A stretch of 64,000 nucleotides of DNA from JACVRW01 sp963812915. GTDB lineage: Bacteria; Actinomycetota; Thermoleophilia; Solirubrobacterales; Thermoleophilaceae. The stretch is taken from assembly GCA_963812915.1 (NCBI GenBank), contig CAWEXB010000002.1, positions 89,056-153,055 on the forward strand, given 5' to 3'. Under the pieces are notes generated by a model. The model ran no database searches and was not told the origin of the DNA. It saw nothing but the letters and a program-made list of their open reading frames with translations. The position numbers and the translations under genes were made by a program. Below are positions 51,170 through 60,576 of the stretch, piece after piece. The stretch's first letter is position 1; every line of letters starts with the position of its first letter.

Positions 51170-52873
51170 TCAGCCGAACGTGAACGCGTACGCGCTGACT
51201 CCGGGATCGAGTCGCAGCGTCAGGCGCTGGTCGGCGACCTCGGGGAGGGAGACGAGCGGGTAGAGGCGCTGGCCGCGCACCGCAACGCGCCGCAAGGGCT
51301 CGCCGTCGAGCAGAACCTCCACCGCGCGCGGCCCCGGGCCGCGGCTCGCGAGCACGAGGAACACCTTGCGCGCGACGACCCGCGCGTGGACCGCGGCGCC
51401 GCGGACCGCGGTCGCCGATTCCTCGTCCACGCGCCAGACGCCGCTCAGGGCGAAGCGGCTCGGTTCCAGCGGGCCGCGGAGCGGGGGGTAGCGGTTCGTA
51501 CCCGGCAGGGGCCGGGACGGCACGAAGCCATCCGCACGGGCGAAGCCGAGATAGGTCTCGGGTGTGGCCACGCCCGGGTCGGAGCTCTCGGTGCGAGTCC
51601 TCGTGGCGTCGCCCAAGCGCTCTCGTCCCGCCTCGGCCAGCAGCGCTCGGATCGCGGCCTCGGTCTCGGCGTAGGCGCCCTCGCCGAAGTGCGTGTAGCG
51701 CACCCGACCATCGGAGTCGATCAGGTACTTGGCGGGCCAGTACTGGTTGCCCCAGGCGTTCCAGGTGGCGTAAGCGTTGTCCTGGGCGACGGCGTAGCGC
51801 AGGCGGTTGCGGCCAACCGCGCGCTCGACGTTGTCGAGCTCCCGCTCGAACGTGAACTCCGGAGTGTGGACACCGACGATGGTCAGCCCGTCGTCGCGGT
51901 AGCGGGCGTCCCACGCGCGCAACTGGGGCAGGGTGCGAAGGCAGTTGATGCACGTGTAGGTCCAGAAGTCGACGAGCACGACCCGGCCGCGCAGCCCTTC
52001 CAGACTGAGTGGCCGCTCGCCCGGGGTGTTCAGCCAGTGGTCGTTACCAGTGAAGTCCGGTGCGCGACCGAGGACGGGAAGGTCGGCCCTGGGAGCGGTG
52101 TGCACGCGGCGGGAGTCGAAGCGTGACGGTCCCCGGAGATCCGCAAGCCGCCGTTCGACGCCCGCCGAGCGCTCGATGGCGCCGGTCGGGTTCGACACGA
52201 CAGCGGGAAGCTCGTTTGCCAGCACGGTCTGGAAGCGGACGTCGAGCTCCGCGGCCATCGCCACGGCCGTGCCGATGAGAAGCGCTCCGAGCGCGTGCTG
52301 GACGGTCGGGCCGTGGCCGGCCCGGCGGATGCGGTCGATGGCGCGACGGCCCCCGAAGGCCAGGAGCAGGAGCACCGTGGCGGACCCGGCGCCGTACGCC
52401 AGTGCCAGGAGCACGAGATCGGCGGAGGTGCCCTGGGTTGCCGAGACCGAGATCACCGCCGCGAGGATCGGTCCGGCGCAGGGCGCGTACACGAAGCCGA
52501 GAGCGCCGCCCACGAGCACACCCGACCAGAATCCGTTCCCCGCCGAGCGCGGCCCGAGGCGCTGGAGCGGGGCAAAGCCGCGCTCCACGATCAGCCCGAG
52601 CCGCGGCCACAGGAGCGCAACCCCGAAGCCGGCAAGCACGACGATCGCCAGCGTGCGCGCGAAGCCGTCCGCGAGGCCTACGCCGTCGATCACCGAGGCG
52701 AGCGCCACGATCGTGATCGTGTGGGTGAGCACGAGGCCGGCGATCACGCCGAGCGGCCGGCGGCGCCCGCCGGTGGCGCTGGCCGACAGGAGCGCCGGCA
52801 GCACGGGCAAGACGCACGGCGTCAGGGCCGTGCCGGCCCCGGCGATGACGGCGAAGATCGTCAGGAGCGCCAT
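51170..52873 (-). CDS. dipZ: DipZ-like protein: CcdA membrane domain, thioredoxin domain and C-terminal carbohydrate-binding-like domain
   Basis: 567 residues. N-terminal six-helix CcdA domain with cysteine motifs TPCVLPVLPALL and APCAGPILAA, a linker, a TlpA-like thioredoxin domain with active site YTCINCLRTLP (CxxC) near residue 320, and a C-terminal beta domain. This is the DipZ layout known from Mycobacterium, moving reducing power across the membrane for thiol-disulfide exchange, possibly for cytochrome c assembly relevant to QcrC. Confidence 0.92.
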   Translation of the reverse strand: MALLTIFAVIAGAGTALTPCVLPVLPALLSASATGGRRRPLGVIAGLVLTHTITIVALASVIDGVGLADGFARTLAIVVLAGFGVALLWPRLGLIVERGFAPLQRLGPRSAGNGFWSGVLVGGALGFVYAPCAGPILAAVISVSATQGTSADLVLLALAYGAGSATVLLLLAFGGRRAIDRIRRAGHGPTVQHALGALLIGTAVAMAAELDVRFQTVLANELPAVVSNPTGAIERSAGVERRLADLRGPSRFDSRRVHTAPRADLPVLGRAPDFTGNDHWLNTPGERPLSLEGLRGRVVLVDFWTYTCINCLRTLPQLRAWDARYRDDGLTIVGVHTPEFTFERELDNVERAVGRNRLRYAVAQDNAYATWNAWGNQYWPAKYLIDSDGRVRYTHFGEGAYAETEAAIRALLAEAGRERLGDATRTRTESSDPGVATPETYLGFARADGFVPSRPLPGTNRYPPLRGPLEPSRFALSGVWRVDEESATAVRGAAVHARVVARKVFLVLASRGPGPRAVEVLLDGEPLRRVAVRGQRLYPLVSLPEVADQRLTLRLDPGVSAYAFTFG

Positions 52874-52942
52874 CGGCAGCTCCCAGTCTCGCCGCTGCTT
52901 CTTTCGATTGCGTTAACGCCGGGTCTGCCAACATGGGCCGCC

Positions 52943-53755
52943 ATGGCCGAAGCACCAACAACAACCGCCGAGCTCGCCTGCGTCGACGGACGGACGCTGT
53001 CCGCCGAGGAGGCGACGATTCCCGCCACGGACGAGGGTCTCCTGCGTGGCGACGGGGCCTTCGAGGTAATTCGCGTCTACGACGGACGACCGTTCGCGCT
53101 CGCCGACCATCTCGACCGTCTCGAGCGCTCCGCCGCGAACCTCCGCCTCTCCGGCGTCCCCCGAGCGGAGCTCGAGGCCGAGGTCCCGGAGCTGCTGGAG
53201 GCTCGCGGCGGGGCCGAGTTCGACGGCTGCCTGCGCATCGTGCTCACCCGCGGCGGTCACCGCCTGCTCCTGACGGAGCCGCTGCCGCCGACCCCGGAGC
53301 GTATTCGCCTGGGCGTGGTGGAGTACGCGCCCACTCGCGTCCTCGACGGCGTCAAGTCCCTCTCCTACGCCGCCAACATGCTCGCCGGCCGGCTGGCCCG
53401 CGAGCGCGGCTTCGACGAGGCCCTAATGGTCACCCCTCACGGCCGCGTGCTCGAGGCGCCGACCTCCTCTCTGTTCTGGGTCGACGCCGACGGAACCCTC
53501 TCTACGCCGCCGCTCGACGAGCACATACTCGCCTCGATCACGCGCGCCCGCGTGATGGAGGTCGTGCCGGTGACCGAGCGTCCCTGCACGATGGACGATC
53601 TCCGCGCCGCCCGCGAGGCATTCCTCGCCTCCACGACACGCGAGGCGCAGTCGATCGCTGTAATCGAGGACATCGAGCTGCCCGAGGGCGAGCGCACGCG
53701 CGAGGCCATGGAGAAGGTCCGCGCCAGGATCGCGGACGAGCTCGACGGCGTTTAG
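52943..53755 (+). CDS. Class IV aminotransferase (branched-chain aminotransferase / aminodeoxychorismate lyase-like)
   Basis: 270 residues, PLP fold type IV. DEGLLRGDGAFEVIRVYDGRPF, HLDRLERSAANLRL, SLSYAANMLAGRLARERGFDEAL with the PLP lysine in GVKSLSYAAN, and APTSSLFWV. Choice between IlvE, PabC and D-amino acid aminotransferase cannot be made without alignment. ATG at 52943 starts the domain; divergent from dipZ. Confidence 0.88.
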   Translation: MAEAPTTTAELACVDGRTLSAEEATIPATDEGLLRGDGAFEVIRVYDGRPFALADHLDRLERSAANLRLSGVPRAELEAEVPELLEARGGAEFDGCLRIVLTRGGHRLLLTEPLPPTPERIRLGVVEYAPTRVLDGVKSLSYAANMLAGRLARERGFDEALMVTPHGRVLEAPTSSLFWVDADGTLSTPPLDEHILASITRARVMEVVPVTERPCTMDDLRAAREAFLASTTREAQSIAVIEDIELPEGERTREAMEKVRARIADELDGV

Positions 53756-53762
53756 TGCTCGC

Positions 53763-53897
53763 CTAGGACCGCACTCGCGGTCGGCCGCCATCGATCTGGT
53801 GCGTCACGTACCAGACAACGTGCTTCGCGACGTCGGTCGCCAGTCCCAGTACTCCGACCGCGCCCCCCAACAACTTTATGGCCATCTCACCGACCAT
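53763..53897 (-). CDS. Candidate small hydrophobic protein (44 residues)
   Basis: The 156-base spacer between the aminotransferase and wecB encodes, on the minus strand, MVGEMAIKLLGGAVGVLGLA, then TDVAKHVVWYVTHQIDGG, ending in a basic tail (RPRVRS). A hydrophobic N-terminal helix and high third-position GC support coding; absence of a clear ribosome site and lack of a known family weaken it. An inner ATG at 53885 gives 40 residues. Confidence 0.35.
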   Translation of the reverse strand: MVGEMAIKLLGGAVGVLGLATDVAKHVVWYVTHQIDGGRPRVRS

Positions 53898-53911
53898 GAT
53901 AGGGACAGTTC

Positions 53912-54988
53912 GTGATGGCTGTGCGAATTGTCACGATCATCGGTAATCGGCCCCAGTTCGTGAAGGCCGCCGCCGTCTCGCGCAAGCTGCGCGAGACGCA
54001 CGAGGAGCTGATCGTCCACACGGGCCAGCACTACGACGACGAGCTGTCACGGATCTTCTTCGAAGAGCTCGACGTGCCGGCTCCCGACCGCCAGCTGGGC
54101 GCCGGCTCGGGCTCGAACACGGCTCAGACCGCACGCATCCTGACCGCCCTCGAGCCGGTGCTGGACGAGCTGCGGCCGGCCCTGGCGCTCGTGTACGGCG
54201 ACACCAACTCCACTCTCGCCGGCGCGCTCGCGGCCGCCCAGGCGGACATTCGGGTGGGCCACGTGGAGGCGGGCATGCGCTCGTTCGACCGGACGATGCC
54301 CGAGGAGCTGAACCGCGTGCTCACCGACCACGCGAGCGACCTGCTGCTCTGCGCCACCGAAACGGCGATCCGCAATCTCGAAAGCGAGGGAGTGCGGGGC
54401 GAGGCGCACCTGGTGGGCGACGTGATGGCCGACGTGTCCCTCGCCTTCCGCGACATAGCGGCCGAACGCTCGACGATCGTCCGTGATCTCGACCTCGAGG
54501 CGGGCTCCTATCTCGCCGTGACCGCACACCGAGCGGGGAACGTCGACCCGCCGGAGCGTTTGGGGCGGCTCGTCGCGCTGCTCGAAGCGCTTCCCCGGCC
54601 GGTGGTGTTTCCCATCCACCCGCGCACTCGTGCCCGGCTGGAGCGAGACGGTCTCCTCGGTCGCCTCGACGGCCTCCGCGTGGTTCCTCCGCTCGGCTAC
54701 CTCGACTTCCTCGAGCTCGCCCGGCACGCGCGCGCCGTTCTCACGGACTCGGGCGGGGTTCAGAAGGAGGCGTACCTGCTGGGCGTTCCCTGCCTGACTC
54801 TGCGCGACACCACGGAGTGGGTGGAGACCGTTGAGGCGGGGTGGAACGTGCTGGTGGACCTCGACCGCGACGCGGCGCTCGCTGCGCTCGACCGCCGGCC
54901 GCCCGCGGAGCGGCCCGAGCTGTTCGGTGGGGGACGCGCGTCGGACCGGGTTTGCGAGGTGGTCGCCGCCTACACTGCGCGCCTATGA
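53912..54988 (+). CDS. wecB: UDP-N-acetylglucosamine 2-epimerase (non-hydrolysing)
   Basis: 358 residues. GNRPQFVKAAAVSRKLRE, VHTGQHYDDELS, VYGDTNSTLAGALAA, GHVEAGMRSFDRTMPEELNR and LTDSGGVQKEAYLLGVPCLTLRDTTEW (quoted in parts) define the family. Makes UDP-ManNAc for surface polysaccharide; the dehydrogenase for the next step follows with an ATGA overlap. Two adjacent ATG codons; 53912 or 53915 may be used. Confidence 0.95.
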   Translation: MMAVRIVTIIGNRPQFVKAAAVSRKLRETHEELIVHTGQHYDDELSRIFFEELDVPAPDRQLGAGSGSNTAQTARILTALEPVLDELRPALALVYGDTNSTLAGALAAAQADIRVGHVEAGMRSFDRTMPEELNRVLTDHASDLLLCATETAIRNLESEGVRGEAHLVGDVMADVSLAFRDIAAERSTIVRDLDLEAGSYLAVTAHRAGNVDPPERLGRLVALLEALPRPVVFPIHPRTRARLERDGLLGRLDGLRVVPPLGYLDFLELARHARAVLTDSGGVQKEAYLLGVPCLTLRDTTEWVETVEAGWNVLVDLDRDAALAALDRRPPAERPELFGGGRASDRVCEVVAAYTARL

Positions 54989-56220
54989 GAATAGGCATCG
55001 TCGGGTTGGGGTACGTCGGCCTGCCGCTGGCCGTGGCCTTCTGCGAGGTTGGTCAGGAGGTCGTCGGCGTGGACACCGACGTCCGGGTGGTGGAGGCGCT
55101 CGGGCGCGGAGAGTCGCACGTCGAGGACGTGTCCGCGGACTCGCTCCGGGCGGTGGCCGATCGCTTCCAAGTCAGCACGCGCTACGCGAACCTGGCCAAG
55201 GTAGATGCCGTCGTGGTGGCGGTGCCGACTCCGCTCACGCAAAACCGGGAGCCGGACCTGGGCCCGCTGGTGGCGGCGGGCACCGCGCTGGCCGGGGTTC
55301 TCCAGCAGGATCAGCTCGTGGTACTCGAATCGACCACATACCCGGGCACGACGCGCGAGCGCTTCGTGCCGCTGCTCGAGGAGTCCGGGATGGCGGCCGG
55401 GAAGGACTTCTACGCCGCCTTCTCGCCCGAGCGCACCGACCCCGGGCGCACCGACTTCACGCTGCGGACCACCCCCAAGATCGTGGGCGGCCTGACCGAC
55501 GAGTGCCTGCGGCGGGCCGTCGATCTGTACGACCTCGTCTGCGACGAGCTCGTGCCGGTGTCGACGCCGGAGGCCGCGGAGCTCAGCAAGCTGCTCGAGA
55601 ACGTCTTCCGCTCGGTGAACATCGCACTCGTCAACGAGCTGGCGATCCTCTGCGACCGGATGGGCATCGACATCTGGGAGGTGGTGGAGGCGGCGGCCAC
55701 CAAGCCGTACGGGTTCATGTCGTTCAAGCCCGGCCCGGGGATGGGCGGACACTGCCTCCCCGTCGACCCGTTCTACCTCGCGTGGCGGGCGCGCGAGTTC
55801 GACACCCAGACCGAGTTCATCGAGCTCGCCGGCGAGGTGAACCAGCGGATGCCCTACTTCTGCGTCGAGAAGATCGCGCGGGCGCTCAACGACCACTCCA
55901 AGCCCGTGCGCGGCTCACGGGTGGCGATCGTGGGCGTGTCGTACAAGCCCGGCGTGGGCGACCTGCGCGAGTCGCCGGCGCTCAAGATCATCCGCCTGCT
56001 GCGGGAGCAGGGCGCGGACGTGACCTATCACGACGACTTCGTGCCGGAGCTGCCCGAGCTCGCGCTGCGCTCGGAGTGGCCGGAGGACCCCGACTGCACC
56101 GTGATCGTGACCGCCCACCCGGATCTGGACGTGGAGCGCATCGTGCGCGAGTCGGCGCTCGTCGTCGACTTCCGTGGCGCGACGCGCGGAATCGAGGCCC
56201 CGAACCTGGTGCGCCTGTGA
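54985..56220 (+). CDS. wecC: Nucleotide-sugar dehydrogenase (UDP-ManNAc/UDP-glucose dehydrogenase family)
   Basis: 411 residues. NAD-binding GIVGLGYVGLPLAVAF, STTYPGTTRE, active-site region GPGMGGHCLPVDPFYLAW with the catalytic cysteine, and C-terminal VGVSYKPGVGDLRESPAL. The wecB neighbour suggests UDP-N-acetyl-D-mannosamine as substrate, giving UDP-ManNAcA. Coupled on both sides. Confidence 0.92.
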   Translation: MRIGIVGLGYVGLPLAVAFCEVGQEVVGVDTDVRVVEALGRGESHVEDVSADSLRAVADRFQVSTRYANLAKVDAVVVAVPTPLTQNREPDLGPLVAAGTALAGVLQQDQLVVLESTTYPGTTRERFVPLLEESGMAAGKDFYAAFSPERTDPGRTDFTLRTTPKIVGGLTDECLRRAVDLYDLVCDELVPVSTPEAAELSKLLENVFRSVNIALVNELAILCDRMGIDIWEVVEAAATKPYGFMSFKPGPGMGGHCLPVDPFYLAWRAREFDTQTEFIELAGEVNQRMPYFCVEKIARALNDHSKPVRGSRVAIVGVSYKPGVGDLRESPALKIIRLLREQGADVTYHDDFVPELPELALRSEWPEDPDCTVIVTAHPDLDVERIVRESALVVDFRGATRGIEAPNLVRL

Positions 56221-57212
56221 CCCGAGTCGGGGTCGTTGGCCTCGGCTACTGGGGTCCCAACCTCGCACGGAACTTCGACCGCCTGCCGGAAGCCGAGCTC
56301 GCCTGGCTCTGCGACGAGTCGGCCGAGGCCCTGGATCGGTTCTCGCGGGCGTTTCCGGGAGCTCGTGCGACCGCCTCCTTCCACGAGCTGCTCGGCGACC
56401 AGTCGCTCGATGCGGTCGCGCTCGCCACCCCGGTGTCCACGCACGCCGAGCTGGCGCGCCAGGTGCTCGAGGCGGGCAAGCACTGCTTTGTCGAGAAGCC
56501 GCTCGGACGCTCGGTCGAGGAGGCGGAGCAGGTCGTCGAGGCCGCGCGCGCCGGCGACCGGGTGCTCATGGTCGGGCATCTTCTCGAGTACCACCCCGGC
56601 GTCGAGAAGATGAACGAGCTGATCGAGGCCGGCGAGCTAGGCGAGGTGCGCTACATCTACTCGAACCGGCTCAACCTGGGTCAGTTGCGCCGCGACGAGA
56701 ACGCCCTCTGGTCGCTCGGTGCACACGACGTGTCCGTGATCCTGCGGCTCGCCGCCGAGGAGCCGTACGAGTGCCGCGCGGTGGGCGAGAGCTATGTGCA
56801 CGACGGCGTCGAGGACGTGGTCTTCTGCTACCTCCGCTTTCCCTCGGGGCTCGCCGCGCACATGCACCTGTCCTGGCTCGATCCGCACAAGGAGCGCCGC
56901 TTCACGGTCGTCGGCTCGAAGCGGATGGCGACGTTCGACGACATGGAGCTCGAGCGCAAGCTCTCCGTCTACGACAAGGGCTTCGACGAGGACTACTCCT
57001 CTTACGGCGAGTACATCGCGCGCTCGGGCGACATCTTCTCGCCGCACGTGCCGAACGAGGAGCCGCTGCGGATCGAGTGCCGCCACTTCCTCGACTGCGT
57101 CCGCGGCCGGGCGCGGCCGCGCTCCGGGGCAGAGTCGGGACTGCGCGTGGTCCGGGTGCTGGAGGCTCTCCAGCGGTCGCTGCAGGAGAGCTCGCGTGCT
57201 GCGCCCGTCTGA
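56217..57212 (+). CDS. Gfo/Idh/MocA-family oxidoreductase
   Basis: 331 residues. Rossmann motif GVVGLGYWGPNLARNF, FVEKPLGRSVEEAEQV with the EKP signature and GHLLEYHPGVEKMNEL. Resembles WlbA-type UDP-sugar 3-dehydrogenases that oxidise UDP-GlcNAcA or similar, as first step to amino-sugars; together with the acyltransferase that follows, a modified uronic acid sugar is plausible. No 3-aminotransferase is present in the window. GTG start overlapping the wecC stop. Confidence 0.9.
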   Translation: MTRVGVVGLGYWGPNLARNFDRLPEAELAWLCDESAEALDRFSRAFPGARATASFHELLGDQSLDAVALATPVSTHAELARQVLEAGKHCFVEKPLGRSVEEAEQVVEAARAGDRVLMVGHLLEYHPGVEKMNELIEAGELGEVRYIYSNRLNLGQLRRDENALWSLGAHDVSVILRLAAEEPYECRAVGESYVHDGVEDVVFCYLRFPSGLAAHMHLSWLDPHKERRFTVVGSKRMATFDDMELERKLSVYDKGFDEDYSSYGEYIARSGDIFSPHVPNEEPLRIECRHFLDCVRGRARPRSGAESGLRVVRVLEALQRSLQESSRAAPV

Positions 57213-57897
57213 TCGCGCCCCCGGCCTGCTCGTCGGCGAGGACGTCAAGCTGCCCGAGGGGATCGAGATCGGGGGCAACGTGATCGTTCACGCCGGCACC
57301 GTGCTGCGGGAAGGCGTTCGGCTGGGCGACGGCTGCACGGTCGGAAAGGCGCCGCTGCTCGGCCCGCGCTCGAGCGCCAGCCGCGAGCCTCCGGGGCCGG
57401 CGATCCTCGAGGAGGGCGTGAGCGTGGGCGCGGGGAGCGTCGTTCTCGCGGGCGCACGCCTTGGGGCCGGCTGCCTGGTCGCCGACCAGGCGCACGTGCG
57501 CGAGCGTGCGGAGGTCGGGGCCGGCAGCCTGGTAGGCCGGGGGGTGGCGGTCGACAACGACGTGCGCGTGGGGGAGCGGGTCAAGCTTCAGACGGGCGCC
57601 TACATCACCGCTTGGTCCCTGGTCGAGGACGACGTGTTCGTGGCTCCGGGCGTGACGCTTACGAACGATCAGACGATGGGTCGCCGCCGGGCCGGCGACG
57701 AGCTGCGCGGCGCGGTGCTTCGTCGCGCCTGCCGGGTGGGGGGCGGCGCAGTCCTGCTGCCCGGCGTGGAGGTGGGCGAGGAGGCGTTCGTGGCGGCCGG
57801 CGCGCTGGTGACGCGCGACGTACCGGCGCGGACGCTCGTGATGGGCGTGCCCGCCCGGATCGTGCGGGAGGTGCCCCAGGGGGAGCTCCTGCCGTGA
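57196..57897 (+). CDS. Left-handed beta-helix acyltransferase (WbbJ/WlbB-like)
   Basis: 233 residues made mostly of hexapeptide repeats (IEIGGN VIVHAG TVLREG; EEGVSVGAGSVVLAGARLGA), with a C-terminal closing EEAFVAAGALVTRDVPARTLVMGVPARIV. Trimeric acetyl-CoA dependent sugar N-acetyltransferases have this form. The GTG at 57196 lies 17 bases inside the oxidoreductase gene end. Likely acts on the sugar made by the neighbours. Confidence 0.88.
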   Translation: MLRPSDRAPGLLVGEDVKLPEGIEIGGNVIVHAGTVLREGVRLGDGCTVGKAPLLGPRSSASREPPGPAILEEGVSVGAGSVVLAGARLGAGCLVADQAHVRERAEVGAGSLVGRGVAVDNDVRVGERVKLQTGAYITAWSLVEDDVFVAPGVTLTNDQTMGRRRAGDELRGAVLRRACRVGGGAVLLPGVEVGEEAFVAAGALVTRDVPARTLVMGVPARIVREVPQGELLP

Positions 57898-58541
57898 GGC
57901 TGCGTCGACGGGCCCTCTCCCCAGGACGCGGAACGGCGGTGCTGGCAGTGACTGCTACCGCCGCCCTCGCGGCGGTCGTGCTCGGTGAGATCGGCCGCGT
58001 CTGGCGGCGCGGCTCGGCCCCGCTTCCCCAGGACACGGACCATCTCCTCGCGGCCGCCGAGGAAGCGGTGGCCGAGACCGCGGAGGTGGCGCGGGCGGGC
58101 TATCGGGACGTGTCGACGCGCGAGAACTCGATGTTCAACCTGCTCACCTCCTTCGCCGCGACGTTCATCGCGGTGCGTTCGCTCACCTACCTGCTGCGGG
58201 GTGGGCGGACGTTCGGGCCATTCCGCACCATGCGGGTCGGGCGGCGGCACATCCACCACTTCGTGCCCGGGATCGTCATCGCCTTGAGCGCCGGGAGCGC
58301 CGCCATCCTGACTCGCAACGAGGAGATCGAGAAATGGCTCGCCCTGCCGTTCGGCGTGGGGATGGGTCTCACACTCGACGAGTCGGCGCTGCTGCTCGAG
58401 CTGGAAGACGTGTACTGGAGCCGCGAGGGGCTCCTGAGCGTGCAGATCACCCTGGCTGTGATGTCGTTGCTGGGCGCGCTGGCGCTGGGCCTACGCTTCC
58501 TCCGCCGCGGCGAACAGGTGGTGCTCGAGCGGCCGGAGTGA
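57894..58541 (+). CDS. Integral membrane protein of unknown function
   Basis: 215 residues. An N-terminal helix, a soluble helical part (DTDHLLAAAEEAVAETAEVA), then about four helices; MRVGRRHIHHFVPGIVIALSAG has a histidine-rich segment at a membrane border and GMGLTLDESALLLELEDVYW is a striking acidic segment. A family of actinobacterial hypothetical membrane proteins contains such a HIHH motif, but I cannot name it. GTG 57894 with GGGGGAG 8 bases upstream; overlaps the acyltransferase stop. Confidence 0.8.
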   Translation: MRLRRRALSPGRGTAVLAVTATAALAAVVLGEIGRVWRRGSAPLPQDTDHLLAAAEEAVAETAEVARAGYRDVSTRENSMFNLLTSFAATFIAVRSLTYLLRGGRTFGPFRTMRVGRRHIHHFVPGIVIALSAGSAAILTRNEEIEKWLALPFGVGMGLTLDESALLLELEDVYWSREGLLSVQITLAVMSLLGALALGLRFLRRGEQVVLERPE

Positions 58542-58574
58542 GCAGCAGCCGCCGGCGATGCTTTCATTCCGGCG

Positions 58575-59216
58575 ATGGAAAGCGGATCCTCTCCTCCCGA
58601 TCGCCGGGGCGGGGACCAGCCGGGCGAACCCGGCTCCTCGCCGCCGCCCGCTCCGCCGCCCGGTGCGCAGCCCCCGCCCGCCCCGCCGCCGCCGGGCCCG
58701 GAGGCCCCGCCGGGCTACGGGGGGCCGGTTCCGCCCGGGGGGTGGGAGCAGCCCGTCGGCGTGCAGCCCCAGCGGTGGGGCGGGGCGGAGCTGTCGGGGT
58801 GGGGGCGCCGCGTCGGCGCATACATCCTCGACGCGATCTTCACGTCCATCGTGAGCTGGGTGGGCGTGGGGCTCATCTTCGCGGACAGTGAGGCCCTCGG
58901 GGTGATTCTCTTTCTCGTAGGCCTGGTGGTCGCGTTCTTCTACTTCCCCCTCACGATGATGCGGGAGGGCGAGCACAACGGTAAGACGCTGGGAAAGCAG
59001 CTCCTCGGAATCCGCGTGGGGCGGGACAGCGGAGAGAGCGTCACCTTTGGCTGGGCGCTCCTGCGCCAGTTCGTCGTCATATACCTGCTGTTCCAGGTGG
59101 TTGGCGGCTTCCTGTTCGGCATCCCCTGGCTCGTCGACGTGCTATGGCCGCTTTGGGATGGCGAGAACCGGGCGCTTCACGACATGATCGTGAAGAGCCA
59201 CGTCCTGCGAGCCTGA
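58575..59216 (+). CDS. RDD-family membrane protein
   Basis: 213 residues. A proline/glycine-rich cytoplasmic N terminus of about 75 residues, then the RDD domain: SGWGRRVGAYILDAIFTSIV (R, D), TLGKQLLGIRVGRDSG and RALHDMIVKSHVL. RDD proteins have been linked to ion transport in a few cases; function here unknown. Convergent with purA. Confidence 0.9.
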   Translation: MESGSSPPDRRGGDQPGEPGSSPPPAPPPGAQPPPAPPPPGPEAPPGYGGPVPPGGWEQPVGVQPQRWGGAELSGWGRRVGAYILDAIFTSIVSWVGVGLIFADSEALGVILFLVGLVVAFFYFPLTMMREGEHNGKTLGKQLLGIRVGRDSGESVTFGWALLRQFVVIYLLFQVVGGFLFGIPWLVDVLWPLWDGENRALHDMIVKSHVLRA

Positions 59217-59225
59217 CCCCGAGCG

Positions 59226-60533
59226 CTACGCTGCGGCCGCCCGCACGCGCTCCGCGGCTCCGGTCCAGATCATCTCGTCACGGCCGGGACCGACGCCGAC
59301 CATGACGATCGGGATCTCAAGGAAATCGGAGACGTAGTCGAGGTAGGACTGGGCGTTGCGAGGCAGCTCGTCGATCGACCGGCAGGCTGAGATGTTCTCG
59401 TGCCAGCCCGGCAGCTCGATGAGGTCGCCGCGCGCCTTGTGCAGGATCGATTGGTGGTAGGGGAACTGGTCGAAGGTGGCGCCCTCCGGGCCGAGATAGC
59501 GCTCGGCGACGTACAGCGGGTCGATTCCGGTCAGCACGTCCAACTTCGTGATGACCAGGCCCGTGAAGCCGTTCACTCGCGCGGCGTAGCGCAGCGCGAC
59601 GAGATCGAGCCAGCCGGTGCGCCGCGCTCGGCCAGTGGTGGTGCCGAACTCGCCGCCGGCATCGCGGATCCGCTCGCCAAGGTCGTCCTCCAGCTCGGTC
59701 GGAAACGGCCCCGCCCCGACGCGGGTGGTGTAGGCCTTGGCGACCCCCCAGACCTCGTCGATCGACCGCGGGCCCACGCCGGCGCCGGCGCACGCGGCGC
59801 CGGCGACCGTGTTGGACGAGGTGACGAAGGGGTAGGTGCCGTGGTCGATGTCGAGCATCGCGCCCTGGGCCCCCTCGAACAGGACGAGGCCGCCATCGTC
59901 GAAGATGCGCCACGCGATCGGGGCGGTGTCGGCGATCCAGGGCTCGAGCCGGTGGCCGAGGATGCGGTACTCCTCGGTCATCGTGTGGAGGTCGAGCTGG
60001 GGGTCCTTCGCAAAGGGCCGCAGCATCAGCCGTTTCGGTTCCATGGCGGCGTAGATCTTCTTGCGGAGAATCTTCTCGTCCAGCAGGTCCTGCATGCGGA
60101 TGCCGAGCCGGGCCGCCTTGTCCGCGTAGCACGGCCCGATGCCGCGCCGGGTGGTGCCGATCTGGAGCTTGCCGAGCTTCGCCTCGCCCGCCTGGTCCAG
60201 CAGCATGTGGTAGGGCATGATCAGATGCGAGTTGGCAGAGATGCGCAGGCCGCCGATGTCGATCCGCCTGCGCCGCAGGTCGTCCAGCTCGCCCCTCAGG
60301 ACCTTCGGGTCGACGACCACGCCGTTTCCGATCGCGCAGAGCTTGCCGGGATAGAGGATCCCGGACGGGATCAGGTGAAACTTGAACGTCTCCCCGTCGC
60401 GAACGATCGTGTGGCCGGCGTTGTTGCCGCCCTGGAAGCGGATCACCAGATCGGCCTGCTCGGCGAGCAGGTCGACGACCTTCCCCTTCCCCTCGTCGCC
60501 CCACTGGGCGCCGACGATCACGAGACCTGGCAT
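59226..60533 (-). CDS. purA: Adenylosuccinate synthetase
   Basis: 435 residues. Catalyses GTP-dependent conversion of IMP to adenylosuccinate. GAQWGDEGKGKVVDLL at the N terminus, FQGGNNAGHTIV, TTRRGIGPCYADKAARLGIR, GAQGAMLDIDHGTYPFVTSSN and TTGRARRTGWLDLVALRYA (in part). ATG 60533 places the active-site aspartate normally; the open frame upstream is spurious. Confidence 0.97.
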   Translation of the reverse strand: MPGLVIVGAQWGDEGKGKVVDLLAEQADLVIRFQGGNNAGHTIVRDGETFKFHLIPSGILYPGKLCAIGNGVVVDPKVLRGELDDLRRRRIDIGGLRISANSHLIMPYHMLLDQAGEAKLGKLQIGTTRRGIGPCYADKAARLGIRMQDLLDEKILRKKIYAAMEPKRLMLRPFAKDPQLDLHTMTEEYRILGHRLEPWIADTAPIAWRIFDDGGLVLFEGAQGAMLDIDHGTYPFVTSSNTVAGAACAGAGVGPRSIDEVWGVAKAYTTRVGAGPFPTELEDDLGERIRDAGGEFGTTTGRARRTGWLDLVALRYAARVNGFTGLVITKLDVLTGIDPLYVAERYLGPEGATFDQFPYHQSILHKARGDLIELPGWHENISACRSIDELPRNAQSYLDYVSDFLEIPIVMVGVGPGRDEMIWTGAAERVRAAAA

Positions 60534-60576
60534 GGCGCTTCGAGTGTAGGCAGAGAGGCGGCGCCGCGCCGCCGCG

